A program made the translations under genes and the position numbers. 64,000 bases of DNA, from assembly GCF_043641665.1 (NCBI RefSeq), contig NC_092182.1, forward strand, positions 18,465,241-18,529,240, written 5' to 3'. The stretch is from Enoplosus armatus. Lineage: Eukaryota > Chordata > Actinopteri > Centrarchiformes > Enoplosidae. The notes beneath the pieces are model-generated. The model was given only the letters and a program-made list of their open reading frames with translations. It was not told the DNA's origin and made no database searches. How positions within the stretch are numbered: position 1 is the stretch's first letter; each line of letters opens with the position of its first letter. Below, piece after piece: positions 50,201 to 61,300 of this stretch.

Positions 50201-51045
50201 ACCGCTGTTTAAATTTAACCCTTGTCGTAAATTAACCTGAACCCTAATTTTAAGTTCTTGTTTCTCTTGTGAAAGCATGAAAACTATTCAGCTGTCCTCT
50301 GCAGTGTCTCTATTATGTTACCGCCACGTGGTGCCACAGTTGGAGATTTTCCAGCTCTACACATAGTGGTTCAGGGACCAGATTTGTAATTTTAAAGTGC
50401 TGAATCCTGATTTTGTGCACACTCTTCAAAATATCCTCTCACTTTTTCTCCAAATGTTTTTTATAATAAAAACATCAACTTGACACACTGAAATCTAGCT
50501 GTTAGGGTCAAATCCTTTTCGTGATCTGTCCTTAAGACAGATGCAAAAGATAATGGACCACACTCAAGGTATTCAAGGTATCATGAAGTGACTCAGAAGG
50601 AGGGAGATGACACTTTACTTCATGGTCAGATAAGTGAGATTATACAATTTGCTCAACTGTTTGCTCACATGTAGTGACACAATTCCTCTCACAGGCTCCA
50701 AACATGTTTTACATGCACATTTCTGTTCTCGCTTGTTGTTGAGACTTTTTCTGCATTTATAAATCTGTTGCTCTCAAATGTTGAATTGAAGATTCGTTTC
50801 TCTCTCTATAGATTTGTTGTTGTTAAAAATACCGGTCACAAAAAAACACACTTGTGTACAGACAAGCGTCAAGGAAAACGTTACTCACACTTGCCAGACA
50901 TTTTCAAATTTCCCAGACTCAGTGTGTTTGTTGTGTGTGTGCTCAGATTGTGGTGAAGAAGGGTGAGGAAGTAAACGCCTACCTGAAGGTCAGTACAGGA
51001 CGGAAGCTCGGCTTCTTCCCCTCCAACCTGCTGCAGGAGATCTGA
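43596..51045 (+). CDS. stac3: stac3, SH3 and cysteine-rich domain protein 3 (complete, 12 coding exons)
   Basis: Adaptor of the skeletal-muscle triad that couples the voltage-gated channel CaV1.1 to the ryanodine receptor in excitation-contraction coupling. Exons: 43596-43612, 44034-44112, 45940-46096, 46192-46289, 46396-46477, 46941-47038, 47305-47368, 47774-47823, 47919-48022, 48187-48238, 49338-49475, 50947-51045. All phases agree; total 1,038 nt, 345 residues. [20 protein letters not shown] matches the zebrafish form. A zinc-binding C1 domain covers about residues 63-113 (His63, Cys76, Cys79, Cys93, Cys96, His101, Cys104, Cys113). SH3-1 covers about 231-290 (ALYRF, Trp265-Trp266, PANY) and SH3-2 about 292-345. 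The tandem Trp pair of SH3-1 includes the residue changed in Native American myopathy. A noncoding 5' exon probably begins at 43,531. Length and domains are normal for the family. Confidence 0.95.
44319..44838. mobile_element. Harbinger-like MITE in stac3 intron 2
   Basis: 520-bp element. The left end is AAGGCTCGGTTCACCCAAAT and the right end, read on the minus strand, is AAGGGTCAGTTCACCCATAT. It is flanked by TTA on both sides (44,316-44,318 and 44,839-44,841). The 'AGTTCACCCAAA' termini are common in fish MITEs. It has no coding capacity. A 3-bp duplication is weak evidence alone, but together with the inverted ends it is convincing. Confidence 0.7.
45352..45395 (+). repeat. (GT)n microsatellite in stac3 intron 2
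   Basis: About 21 GT units with one GC interruption. Confidence 0.92.
45940..46289 (+). CDS. stac3: stac3 exons encoding the C1 zinc-binding domain
   Basis: Exon 45,940-46,096 carries an acidic run ([10 protein letters not shown]) and a Pro-rich stretch, then the first half of the C1 domain (HKFKDHY...[10 protein letters not shown]). Exon 46,192-46,289 carries the rest ([21 protein letters not shown]). All eight expected metal-binding His/Cys positions are present. The phase-1 junction (T|TA, Leu) falls inside the domain. Confidence 0.94.
47117..47212. repeat. (AT)n tract with flanking inverted arms in stac3 intron
   Basis: A long AT alternation (about 47,151-47,196) is flanked by GAAATAGTTTCTGTGTATAT on the left and, on the right, its near-complement ATATACACAAACTATTTC. 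The whole block can fold into a long hairpin or cruciform. It lies between the exons at 46,941 and 47,305. Confidence 0.85.
47919..51045 (+). CDS. stac3: stac3 exons encoding the two SH3 domains
   Basis: Exons 47,919-48,022, 48,187-48,238, 49,338-49,475 and 50,947-51,045. SH3-1 shows the ALYxF start, the paired Trp (EEWWR) and a PxNY motif (IPANYI). SH3-2 runs from [12 protein letters not shown] through [15 protein letters not shown] to TGA. The Stac SH3 pair binds the II-III loop of CaV1.1. A CA microsatellite starts 4 nt into the intron after 49,475. Confidence 0.94.
49480..49502 (+). repeat. (CA)n tract directly after a stac3 splice donor
   Basis: Eleven CA units starting 4 nt into the intron that follows exon 49,338-49,475, whose donor GTCAAC is weak. 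Confidence 0.9.
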
Positions 51046-51300
51046 GGAGGACCAACGGGCGTCGCGTCAAAACTCCTGGCCAGCTCCCCTCTCAGTTTCA
51101 TCACCTGCTGTGGTGACACGCTTGTTCTTGGTCCAAAGCAGCAATAACACTTTAACACTTTCTACTTTTTAATTTCAACGTCAGTATTTTAGTTTGTAAA
51201 TTTCACGCATGACCTTACAAAGTCTGTGTGCAGACGCATGGGATAGATGGGCAGATAAATAACAGAATAAAACTATTAAGGTTTGGTCCACAAAACCTTG
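51046..51300 (+). other. stac3: stac3 3' UTR with poly(A) signal
   Basis: Noncoding sequence after the stac3 stop, with a canonical AATAAA at 51,266-51,271. The short UTR and single clear signal make a 3' end near 51,290 likely. Confidence 0.6.
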
Positions 51301-52580
51301 TGAACTGAGTAGTTTATGTAAAATGAACAGATGCGGATGTTTTTCTCTGTTCATACAACTTCATGCCAGTGTTCAGCCATCGTCAACAAGACTATACAGT
51401 ACACAGGTCACTTTCACTGACTTTATTTTTAGGCACATTTTGTATATCTGATGTCATCCGCCTTTATCACTGACCTGCTTCAGTTTTAGGAGCTCTACTT
51501 GGCTTTAAATTCACTTTTTTAAACTACAATATACATCATGTATTAAGCATGTATTTGTGATTACAATTAAAGGGGGGTTGGAAATGATGTCACCTCCTCC
51601 TGTAGACTTGCCTTGATGTTCCATAAAAATGTTTTTGTGCATCTCGCTAATTTGCGCCGTCATAGAGCAGAAAATTGTGAAGTCATCTAAGTAGTTGGAT
51701 AAATTTTTTTGTAACATTTGATAACATGTATGGACTGCTGTTCCCTTTCAACAGTTATTTCTACCAACAATACTTGGCATACTACTGTAAATGTAAAATG
51801 AGAATTTATTACTCCTTCTGAATTCATTGCACAGCATATGTTATTTGTTTTGTCATAAAGACATGCATCTCTGTCTATCTTTTCAATTGATTACTTTGTT
51901 TCTTATTGCCTGTTTTACCAGTATTCTGCCAACTGGAGTCACAGAGTTGTTTGAGGAAGAAAAGCACATGTTAGCACATTTGACATGAGGACTGTTCTGC
52001 AAGTGTGGACATTTATTTCCCATTGTCCCATCTACACATGTGAATAAATCACAAATGGAGCAGACTCGGTTGCTTATACTGTAGCTCCCATACATTTCCC
52101 AGGTTAGATATGATCAAACTTGTCAGCACGTGTCTTTCCATCAATTATCTCCATGACAGCTGTGAGAAACAGCAATGAACATTAGTTGTGTTTCATTATA
52201 CAGACACGTAATGTGCGAGTGTGTAAAAGAAGTGTCAGAGAAACAGGGGAAAAAAAAGAGGCGACTCTGTAAAGGGTTGCGGAATTTGTTATCACTCAGT
52301 TATTGGTGTCGTTCATAATGAAGGGAAGAATGCTTTCATTTCCTGTCAGGGAACAAATGAGAGATTCAAATGAGACAGAGGCATTTCCAGAACTTCAAAA
52401 GGAGGAAGAGCTATTTTCTGCAGCTGCCATGAGTGCAGTGTAATTAGCTGTAGGAACCACTGTGGGGATGGTTTTGCTATGTAAAGGGGCGGCTCAGAGA
52501 TCAGGAATGCAGGGAATGGCATCTGCAGGTCCAAAGAGACTTTCCATTAGTGGCTACAGGCCTGAATAACACCACACATT

Positions 52581-52614
<34 letters not shown>
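52581..52614 (+). repeat. (GACA)n tetranucleotide microsatellite
   Basis: About eight to nine perfect GACA units. Confidence 0.93.
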
Positions 52615-52616
<2 letters not shown>

Positions 52617-55600
52617 CAGGTTTCTTTTTTTACCTTCTCATTTTTCTGTTGTTGATACAATAAATCCTTACTTTACTCATTCATTACCTCTTTATTTCTG
52701 TTTGTGTCTTTCTCTCCCTGGTTTCCTCTCCCTCACACACTCAACGACCACGTTTCGGATGCAGATGATGAGTTTCCTGGTCACGCATCCTTCCTCCTCT
52801 GTTGTCTGTCAGAGGAAAGGAGCAGCGTGGCCCGGGCAGGTAGCGCTGCCAGGCTTCAGCAGTCCTCTGATTGGACAACAGAGCAACCCTTCAGACACGG
52901 GTCACTTCCTCCCGGGAAACAGCCTCTGCTTCATGCCGCTCTGGACCGAGGGACCGCATAGAAGATATCACAGCTGCCATGTTGTCATCCCCGACCCCCT
53001 GACCCTGCCTCTCCAGACAGGCAGGATGGTGGAGGGTTGCCAAAATGTCTGTGGATCTCTGTGGGTGGAGGATTTTATATGTGTGTGTCTCTGTACATAT
53101 ATATACACAGGTGCACTGGTGAGAGGGCAAGGGCAGGGAGGGGGTGACGGCATGATGCTGTGGCAATGAATCTGTTCAATTCAAGAGGATTTCATTTTTA
53201 TTTGAGACACCACATCAAGACTTAGAGTCCAACTGCAGACAAACTTTGAGTTTTATTTATTTTCTCAGGTTACAATCATAGAAAGGACACGAAAATAACA
53301 CTGAAAAGTCAAAAAGGCTAATTTATAAGCTCTAAGTAAATGATATAGAACAATATTTAGAGCTAACACTCAACTCGGTTTGACCACATCACATCCTCAA
53401 GTGCAAAATTGTGTTTGCTCTGTTGCCATGGAAACATGCTGCAGATGTTCAAACCTTTACATGATCATGAACCTCTGCGTCTTCTCATCCACGTTGACTT
53501 CACGTTGCAGCCCTTCATTCTCAAACATTTTGAAAGTTTACACGTGCACATTTCCATGGCAACTGCCACAACTGTTTTGTCAACTGCTGTTTCCAAGGTC
53601 ACAAATCTGACCTGTTGAGCTCACTTTTCACAATGCCAAAGATGTATGTAAATTATGTAACATTATTTAGCCATTGAGACGAAGAGCTCCATAAATTAGG
53701 ATCACTGCATTGTATTGAAAACTGATATCTGTGAGAAAGGTAAAGATTTAAGACTTTGACTTGTAAAACCAAGTGCTTGAAAAAAGGATTTTCAGAGCAA
53801 TCAGTAATATTTCAAGACATTCAGGACATCAGAAAAAATATTTTCACCTGTTTAACTAAATATATTGCCAAGTGCAACAGCATTGTGTATTTTGTTGTGC
53901 GTAAAACCAGCAGGGTGTGATAACAAATAGTAAATTAAATTTAAATTGAAGATAAAAAGCAGCTACCAACACATATTGAAGCAAATATATTACATACAGA
54001 ATTACAAAGCATTGAACTGAGACACAGATAACATGTAATGACGATTTTACCCAACAGAGGTCCCTGTTGCACCGGATATGGAGCCGTGCACGCTGAAATT
54101 CTCACTGAACCAATTTCACACACCACAGGGACCCAGTGTGTGTTTATTGGGTATAACACTTGTGAAGCTGATGTGCAGTCTGTCCAGGCCAAAGGATCAC
54201 AGGCTTGAAATGTGTTATTTTTTAATGTTAATGATCATGTGGTAGTAAATAACTGTGCAGAGCTGCTGGTGATGATTAATTTAGTCTATAAAAATCATAA
54301 TAGCTCCCATTTCCCCATAGTATTCAAGTGATTTTCTGTTCATGCAATCAAAGGCAGACATTTATTAGGTTCTAATCAGTATCAATAGTTCATATTAAAC
54401 TCAGTGATCAAATTACAGTTAAAAGTTCCATAATCCTCCTCTCCTTAATCTGTGATTCTAAGATGTCAAGTATCACACCCATGGGTGCAGTTAAGGCCGC
54501 ACACAGCTTGTTACTTTCCACGCTTGACGGATATCTCCCTGAAAGTGTGACATGTCATTTGCTGCACGTTTGCAGAGAATTATACAGCATTGAAAAGTAA
54601 TACAACTTCCTGAAGTGTCAAACTGCACTCGTGGATGTGCAGAAAGTGACGCATCCCTTTTTAAGAGTGCAGGCTCTGCATCATCTCATTGACCCACCAC
54701 ATTCAGAATCACATTTAGCATCCAGTCGAAGAGAAAATCCATCTTCCCTCCGCCAGCCGCTGAGAAATATAGCAATGTGTGAGGAAAAATAATAACATAA
54801 AACTATATTAGAGATCCTCTTTGCCTAGCAGAGAAGGTATTGATTTTTGGAGAAATGTTTCAGAAAGTCTCCTCCACGCCCAAATGCTAAAGCTGCTTCT
54901 TCTCTAAGTCCTCAAAGCAACAAAACAACATTTTAGACCTTTTACAAAGGGACCTGATTTATTTTTAGAAAGTTGTTTTACTCTCTTTCTCTCTTTCTCT
55001 GCGACATGTGTGAGAGTGCGTGCAATAGCGTGAATGTGTATCAAATCCCATATTTCCTGACAGAACCTCTGAAGCGTTAGATTAAAGCCCTGACATGATT
55101 CTTTTAATAACTGTTGCAGAATAACACCCCTTTTATTTCCCTCCGTTTTTCATCCAGGCGCCAAAATTCAATTATCTAATCTGATTTGTACGATTATTAA
55201 TCTCCGTTACTCATATATTCAAAATGACTTTGCAATCCTGTGTGTTACGAAACGGTGTCCTTTTTAAGTGGAAATGTAATGAGGTATGGTGATGGTTGGA
55301 GATAGGCTCAGTGCAGGGTAGGGGTCAGAGTTATGGACTAGACAGACAGGTAAAGAGATGGAAGCTGTTTCCTGTCTGGCACCATTAAACAATTCAAGGT
55401 GTTTATATGCACCTGCTGCCAAAAAGACACCGCAGGGAAGACAGTGGCAAGATATTGGCAGCCTGTTACCACAGTACAGTACATAAATGTGTGTGTGTGT
55501 GTGTTTTCAGCTCGTCGGCCATCTTTGTGTGCTGAGGGAGACCAGGACAGAGAGACAGAAAGTGCTGGTGTATAGGTGTGATTTCATGCTTGTGCAAGAA

Positions 55601-55672
55601 TACATTAAACATGGTGATGACACACACACTCACATAAAGAGAAAGACAAGTTTACCGAGTGAGTCCTGAGGC

Positions 55673-55674
<2 letters not shown>

Positions 55675-55708
<34 letters not shown>
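55675..55708 (+). repeat. (GA)n microsatellite
   Basis: About 17 GA units, continuing into a purine-rich stretch. Confidence 0.92.
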
Positions 55709-55711
<3 letters not shown>

Positions 55712-56459
55712 GGAAGGGAGGGAGAAAAGGCTGGAGAGAAGACTGCAGGGTTGGAACCAATTAGGCCAGGAGAGGCTCCCTCCACCTGCACTGCGAGGCC
55801 CCCGGGGGAGAGCCCCAGTGACAAGATGAGGGATCATCATCATTACCATTATTTATTTGCTAAGCAGAGGCCGACTCTGGGGCCAATCCTAATAGGATTC
55901 ACGAATTACAATGAGCGTCTTGTTTTTGGGGGGCACGGTGGATGCTCGAGGAGGAGGGGCGGGTTAATGCATGGATAAAAGCAAGCATACATTTGGAAAC
56001 ATCAGCAGCTAATATGACCGGCTTATGCTAAAATAAATGCCTTTTAATCAATTATGCAGACCTATTACTGGCTCCCAAACTATCATCAATAATATATGTG
56101 GTGTCCCTGGTACTTCGGTATGTTGTGTGAAGAAGTTGGGTCAAACTGACCCCCTGAAATCAATTCTGCTACTTCAGGTACATCCTATTGAATTCATAGC
56201 AAGACCAGGTAGCTCACATTATTGTGATATTCTTTTTGTGTACCCAAGTCTTCTCTGTGCAAACTGATTTGTTCAGATTGCTCATTGTCTATTACTGTTG
56301 TATTTTGTATTTCTATTAACTTTTCATCTTGTAATTGCCATTTCCCTCCTGCTGTACAGTAGCCTATCTACTGCACCTTTTGCCATCTGAAGACAGAAAA
56401 CCCTTAAATTGCCCTTCAATTTTCTCTCCTGACATCTCCTCAGTTTTTCTAACTTAACT

Positions 56460-56525
56460 CTTTAACCTAAGTTTTGGCCCATGCATCGAGATACCAGGCT
56501 ATACAAATAAACTTGACTTGACTAG
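56460..56525 (+). repeat. candidate LINE 3' tail
   Basis: The words GAGATACCAGGCTATACAAA and TAAACTTGACTTGACT resemble the 3' end of a non-LTR element ending in a TTGAC-type simple tail. No reverse-transcriptase coding sequence precedes it, so it would be a very short 5'-truncated copy. Confidence 0.35.
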
Positions 56526-56768
56526 CTTCTTCACAAAACATTTCTTTATTCTACTTAAATCTTTGACAAAGTGCTGTACCCATTCAAGAGGAAATCCAAT
56601 TTAATCCCCATTTAAAACTGTTCAGTTATAATGCAATATGTGAGAGAGCATTCAAGGAAATATGTCCACCAATTTGCAGGGGACATCTGTCCTTTAGGGA
56701 GAGTTTGGTTGGTAGTGCTAGACATATTGAAATGGTTATAGTTAGAATGACACATTCGCTCTGGCTCT

Positions 56769-56770
<2 letters not shown>

Positions 56771-56811
<41 letters not shown>
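56771..56811 (+). repeat. (CA)n microsatellite
   Basis: About 20 uninterrupted CA units. Confidence 0.95.
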
Positions 56812-56814
<3 letters not shown>

Positions 56815-57159
56815 GCCCAGTGTTCCCAGAAGTGCTTGTGGTTTCATATGTATCGTCAGTATTTAATGTAACCTACATTTATGCTTAGTCACAATAAAAT
56901 CAGCCCAGCAAAAAACAAGAAACAAACAAGCAATCTAACTACATCGTCTAAACAAACAGAAGTGAAATTAAGCATCATATAAAAATGAATTGCTGCTCAC
57001 TTGAAATGCAAAAGAACCGCATATATCAACACAGGGGAGCGGAACCTCAGATTGTGCGTTTTTTTCCCCCCATTCAACGTAACAGGAAGTGGCTCCTGAA
57101 AGATAGCTAACATCAAAATAAGCCTTTCTATTTTACACCAGTAGTAGGTCAGTTAATGC

Positions 57160-57450
57160 AACACCAGGTGAGACGGTTTGGGTCGAGGCGAGTGCAACAC
57201 GTGGACAATTAGCCACGTTCACTGCTAAACTTTCTCCGCCGTGTGGAGGTAAAGTCAGGTCTGGCGAAGCTACTTCCAAACCAGCAGTGCGCTTCGGCGG
57301 CTAACGTTAACGGCTAAAGTAACGTTAGCTTTGGTCAGGTGCACGAGCCCACCCTCTCCATTCCGACAGACTGCCTGTGTTGTTGCCCGGGTGATGATGG
57401 GAGTCATGATCCGGGTCACCCAGTCCGTTTATTCAGTACAAGGTAAACGG
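57160..57450 (+). promoter_or_regulatory. CpG-rich block, candidate promoter and first exon
   Basis: About 19 CpG dinucleotides fall between 57,175 and 57,420, in a window where CpG is otherwise rare. Palindromic AACGTTA words occur twice. A possible splice donor GTAAAC follows at about 57,442 (CAAG|GTAAAC). A further exon-like segment, 58,406-58,521, has a TTGTAG acceptor and a GTGAGT donor and contains an ATG at 58,480 with 14 in-frame codons. Reading from the ATG at about 57,392 into that segment meets a stop, so the first exon would be noncoding. The product is not recognised. Confidence 0.35.
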
Positions 57451-57636
57451 TTCTCCTTTGTGACTTCATGTAACAACGATACAGACTGTTGAGAACATGG
57501 CCGGGTGTTAAGGCAGCTGCTGAACGTTAGTTTTTCCTGCCGCTGTCTGCATTGGACCAAACGTTAGCTAGTTGGCCATCACTGACTGTCGGTGCCCTCA
57601 CAAGTTTGGCGTCTTTGATTAACAAATGGCTTACAC

Positions 57637-58024
57637 CAGTGGTTCCCAACCTTTTTCTCAAGGGACCCCTATTTTTGAATATACACTGACGACCCCCACA
57701 TCCTGTGGATATTGCAATGTTCCTTATATTTTTAGGAACACAAGTCTATGTCTGTATTATGATTTTCTTTTAATATCACTATCATACATACGTTTTAATA
57801 ATCCAAGCAGCCTGGCTTTATAATATATAAATGAAAATATAAACTCCTAAAATAACCCTTAAATCTAGTTGTCTTCTTCACAGAAATTGATTAAATGCAT
57901 GTACATTATATTTTGTATATATATAAGAATTCTTACACCCTTAGAATCAAGATGGCTTCGCGACCCTCCATGGAGCTTTGGGGACCCCTGATCGGGGTCA
58001 GGACGCTCAGGTTGGGAACAACTG
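57637..58024. mobile_element. non-autonomous hAT (Charlie-type), 388 bp, perfect 8-bp TSD
   Basis: The left end is CAGTGGTTCCCAACCT and the right end (minus strand) is CAGTTGTTCCCAACCT. A perfect 8-bp duplication GCTTACAC lies at 57,629-57,636 and 58,025-58,032. It has no coding capacity. The ends match the abundant 'CAGTGGTTCCCAACC' hAT elements of vertebrates. Confidence 0.88.
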
Positions 58025-58032
58025 GCTTACAC

Positions 58033-58385
58033 AATTAATCGGTTGTCAAAATAGTTGCCAATTCATTTTACGTCAGTCGACTAACAGATTATTGTGTACA
58101 GCATTTTAATGGAGCTACTGTACTTTCAATTAGTTTATATAATTTTGGGCAGTTTGATGTTATTTTATAAGCTCATTGTATGTTATGGAGGAACATTTTA
58201 ATCTGAAAAGTAAGAAGTAACTATGTACTACTTACATTTGTATTGTATGTACTGTAGTGGAGTGAAGAGTACAATATTTCCCACTGAAATGCGGTAGAGT
58301 AGAAGTACAGTAAGTACCATAAAATTGCACTGCAGTACGGTCCTTGAGTAAATGTACTTGCAGTACTGTAAATAGCTTAGAACCA
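58033..58385. repeat. dispersed teleost repeat fragments (two families)
   Basis: 58,033-58,100 (ATTAATCGGTTGTCAAAATAG...) looks like a terminal fragment of the family at 6,840. 58,100-58,385 shares GTAGAGTAGAAGTACAG with copy A at 35,118 and carries the CCTTGAGTAAATGTACTT word of that family. The fragments abut each other and the hAT element, showing layered insertion. Confidence 0.5.
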
Positions 58386-61300
58386 CTGTGTTTTTCACAT
58401 TGTAGATTACTTTCCCTGAACGTGAGCGAGCCTTACCTGCAACAAAGTGCACTAATGACTGACGGGATATTATCCTAACATGGTTCAGCACCAACACTTG
58501 CTGTCTTCTCCTGTTTTAATGGTGAGTAAAGCTTAATTTCTTCCACCCCTGGCATTATGGTGAGTCTGTTGTCTTTGAGATTTGATTTGTACACCACGCA
58601 CATCTGTGGCTGTGGTGTTGAATCATGGATGTAATATTAGCTTACCTTTTATTGCAATGAAAAATAATGTCAGAGGTCACTGCTGCATGCAATCTATCTG
58701 AATGCAAATGAGCAAAAGCAAAAGCACAAGAGGTTATAAAATGACACGTATAAGTTATACGTCCGTTCAAATTAAGCTATGTGGACAATGAGTATCAGAT
58801 CATTTGTGTGTGTGTGTATGTGTGTCAGCGATTGTAAGTATGATCAATGTGTGTGTCCTTGTTTTTGCACACAGTGGTTGGTTTGCATTGGGGAAAGCAA
58901 TTTCTGTGTGTGTGTTTGTGTGGATACTGTGTCTGTCTGTGATTCAGGTGTTGTGGAAGAGTGACTATAGTTAGTCCATAACTCATGATGCTCTCCATTC
59001 AGAAGACACCTTAGGGCCTGCATTACACCCAGTGAGACTCAATCACAGCCTACGCTAAATCGATAATCCCGGAGATAGTTGGTGGGAGGGAGAGAGAGAA
59101 AGATGGTGAGAAAGTGGCTGGGGGAGAGAGAGATGGGAGGGGGGAAGAACAGGGCCAGGATGGGAAGATGAAAGATGAGGGCTGGTTTTCCCACAAACTC
59201 CCACAGGCCCCTTTGCTGACTGTGTTTTTATCTGAGCATGAGAGGACATTGTTGAGGTGAAAGGAGAAAGAGAGAAAGGAGAGAATGACGGAAACTGAGA
59301 AATCACGGGGAAAGACACGGAGAGCAAGAAGGGATGCACTGAAACAACAAGAGATGAAAACACCTCCTTTGGACATTTTGCTTATCCTTCGCTCATACAG
59401 TCTTGACTCAACTTGTTAAGAATTGCAGTCATTTTATAGCTGGTCCTGTGGCTTTAGGATGACGCTTTATAAGTTCACTTTTTTATTTACCATATCACTG
59501 ATTTTCCAGCCACTCCTTTTGCAGTGCAGTATGGCTATATTTTTCTTTTATTAACAACAAAACCAAGAGAAACATCAAAACCAACACTGTTAGTCTGTCT
59601 CTCAATGCTTTTGACTTCCCCTGTGAGATTTTCTGTCCCAAGTTCCCTCATTCCTATTGAAAATGGGCTCAGTAATTCCCTGTAGTTTTCACCAAATGTT
59701 ACTCAAACAGGAGTAAAGAGTGCATTTGTTCGGAGCCTGGATGGAAAATTTTAATAATACAGAAGCATTAGATAAAATATACGGCTGTAGTTCAGCTGAA
59801 ACAGCAGGGTAGTCATTTATTAATGTACGGTTGATTGTTCCATCACTTTGAGACACTGAATCCCAAAACTGCTCACAATGACAATGTGTGCATGGGGAAA
59901 AAATATAAATTGCTTTGGATAAAAGTCTCTGCTAAATGATTGTAATGTGCAAGCAACCATTTAAGACACTTTAATGCACAGGGAGAAAAGACAAGTAAGT
60001 CTATGTATATGCATAATAATTGCAAACTTTTCCCCCTTAATGGCGTCATGTGTGTCATTGCTGTAAAAGGAGTGTGAGCAGTCTACTTGCTTTGGTATTT
60101 TTTTTGTAAAAACAGAGTAATGAAGAAGAGAGGATGACGAGTAGGGGAAGCAGAGAAATAAAGCTCCGGTGAGATTCGATCGTTGGCCGGCGCGAGCTGG
60201 CGGGACACTTTCTGTAGCTATTAGACAATCTGTGGGCACAACAGGGCGACTTCAACAGGTTGGCTCAGAGATGGGCAGCAGAAAATCTCCATCTGTCTCT
60301 TCCTCTTTCTCGTTGTGTTTGCTCCTCTCTCCATCACCCCTGCGCTTTGTCTTTTCACTCCCCCCCGACTCTCATTCTTGCACCCTCAGCTCCCCCTCCT
60401 TTCTCCTCACCTCCCTCGCTCTCTCTCTCTATCTCTCTGAGACGTTGCGGCGCATGGGCACCCTCCTCTCTCTCTCTTTCTCCCTCTCTCTCCACGACTT
60501 GCTGTTGTTTTTGAGTGATGTGCGGCTGATGGCAAACGCTGGGCGATGACAGATGGATGTGACAAGCAGATGGTTTTGCTTGTCGTCTTTAATCACACAA
60601 ATTCAGTCGGCCATGAAGGCGGAGCTCTGTCTTGTCAAAGCAACACAAAGTGGAGACAAATTTATCCAGCGCGCCATAGATTTTGACGCAGAAAATGTGT
60701 AGACACTTGTGAAGAAAAGGGACTAAATGTAAATGGGGGTCTTGGTGTTGAGGTCGGCTCTGATGTTGTCTCAATGACTGTTGGCTAGTGTGTGGTTGCA
60801 TGTCAATAAGTTAAACTTTTAATTTGACAGCTATGACGATGTGAAGTTGGGTGAAGCAGGATAAACAATTGCCCTTGTCATTGTGATTCTGGAGTTGCTT
60901 GACAATACATGAGTGCATTTGTAATACAAATGCAGTGTTATGCTAATGTGTTTGGTAAGGACACACACAAGCTGGTGCAACTACACGTGATTACATTTGA
61001 TTTACCAGCATTTGTTCCCTAATTCCAACCATAACCTGCGTGACAGGGTTGGGTGTATGTAGTTTTATGTCATGATAGCAAGCAATACATATTGTGAAGT
61101 AGTTTTTTCGAAATTCAACTGAGAAATTTTCTATGGAATAAAATAAGAAGATGAGTATGTCTATTTCTTGTTAATGCAGCAAATTAAATACCTGACAAAT
61201 CAAGGTCCTTCACAACACAATCGTGCCATAAAGCAACCCAGTTCATTCATTTGTAGCATTTGCAATGGCATAAAAGACCCAGAGATTAAAAGAATAGTAA

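Larger units (their letters stand above)
51301..57150. other. intergenic region downstream of stac3, no gene recognised
   Basis: It holds a (GACA)n tract at 52,581-52,614, GA repeats at 55,675-55,708, a CA repeat at 56,771-56,811, a LINE-like tail near 56,500 and X-box-like motifs at 53,422 and 53,552. The open frame at 52,579-53,169 has no recognisable product. In human the gene after STAC3 is NDUFA4L2, and nothing like it is visible here. Blocks around 55,040-55,260 and 55,790-55,990 are non-repetitive and could be regulatory. Confidence 0.5.

Noticed and set aside
52579..53169. 196-codon plus-strand frame starting in the GACA repeat
   Set aside because: Begins in a microsatellite, has no recognisable product and lacks supporting splice sites. 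Possible but unsupported.
59050..59376. Two overlapping minus-strand frames of about 105 codons
   Set aside because: Caused by the purine-rich plus strand; Ser/Pro/Leu low-complexity products.
60169..60549. 126-codon plus-strand frame
   Set aside because: C/T-rich low complexity (serine/leucine runs); no family resemblance.
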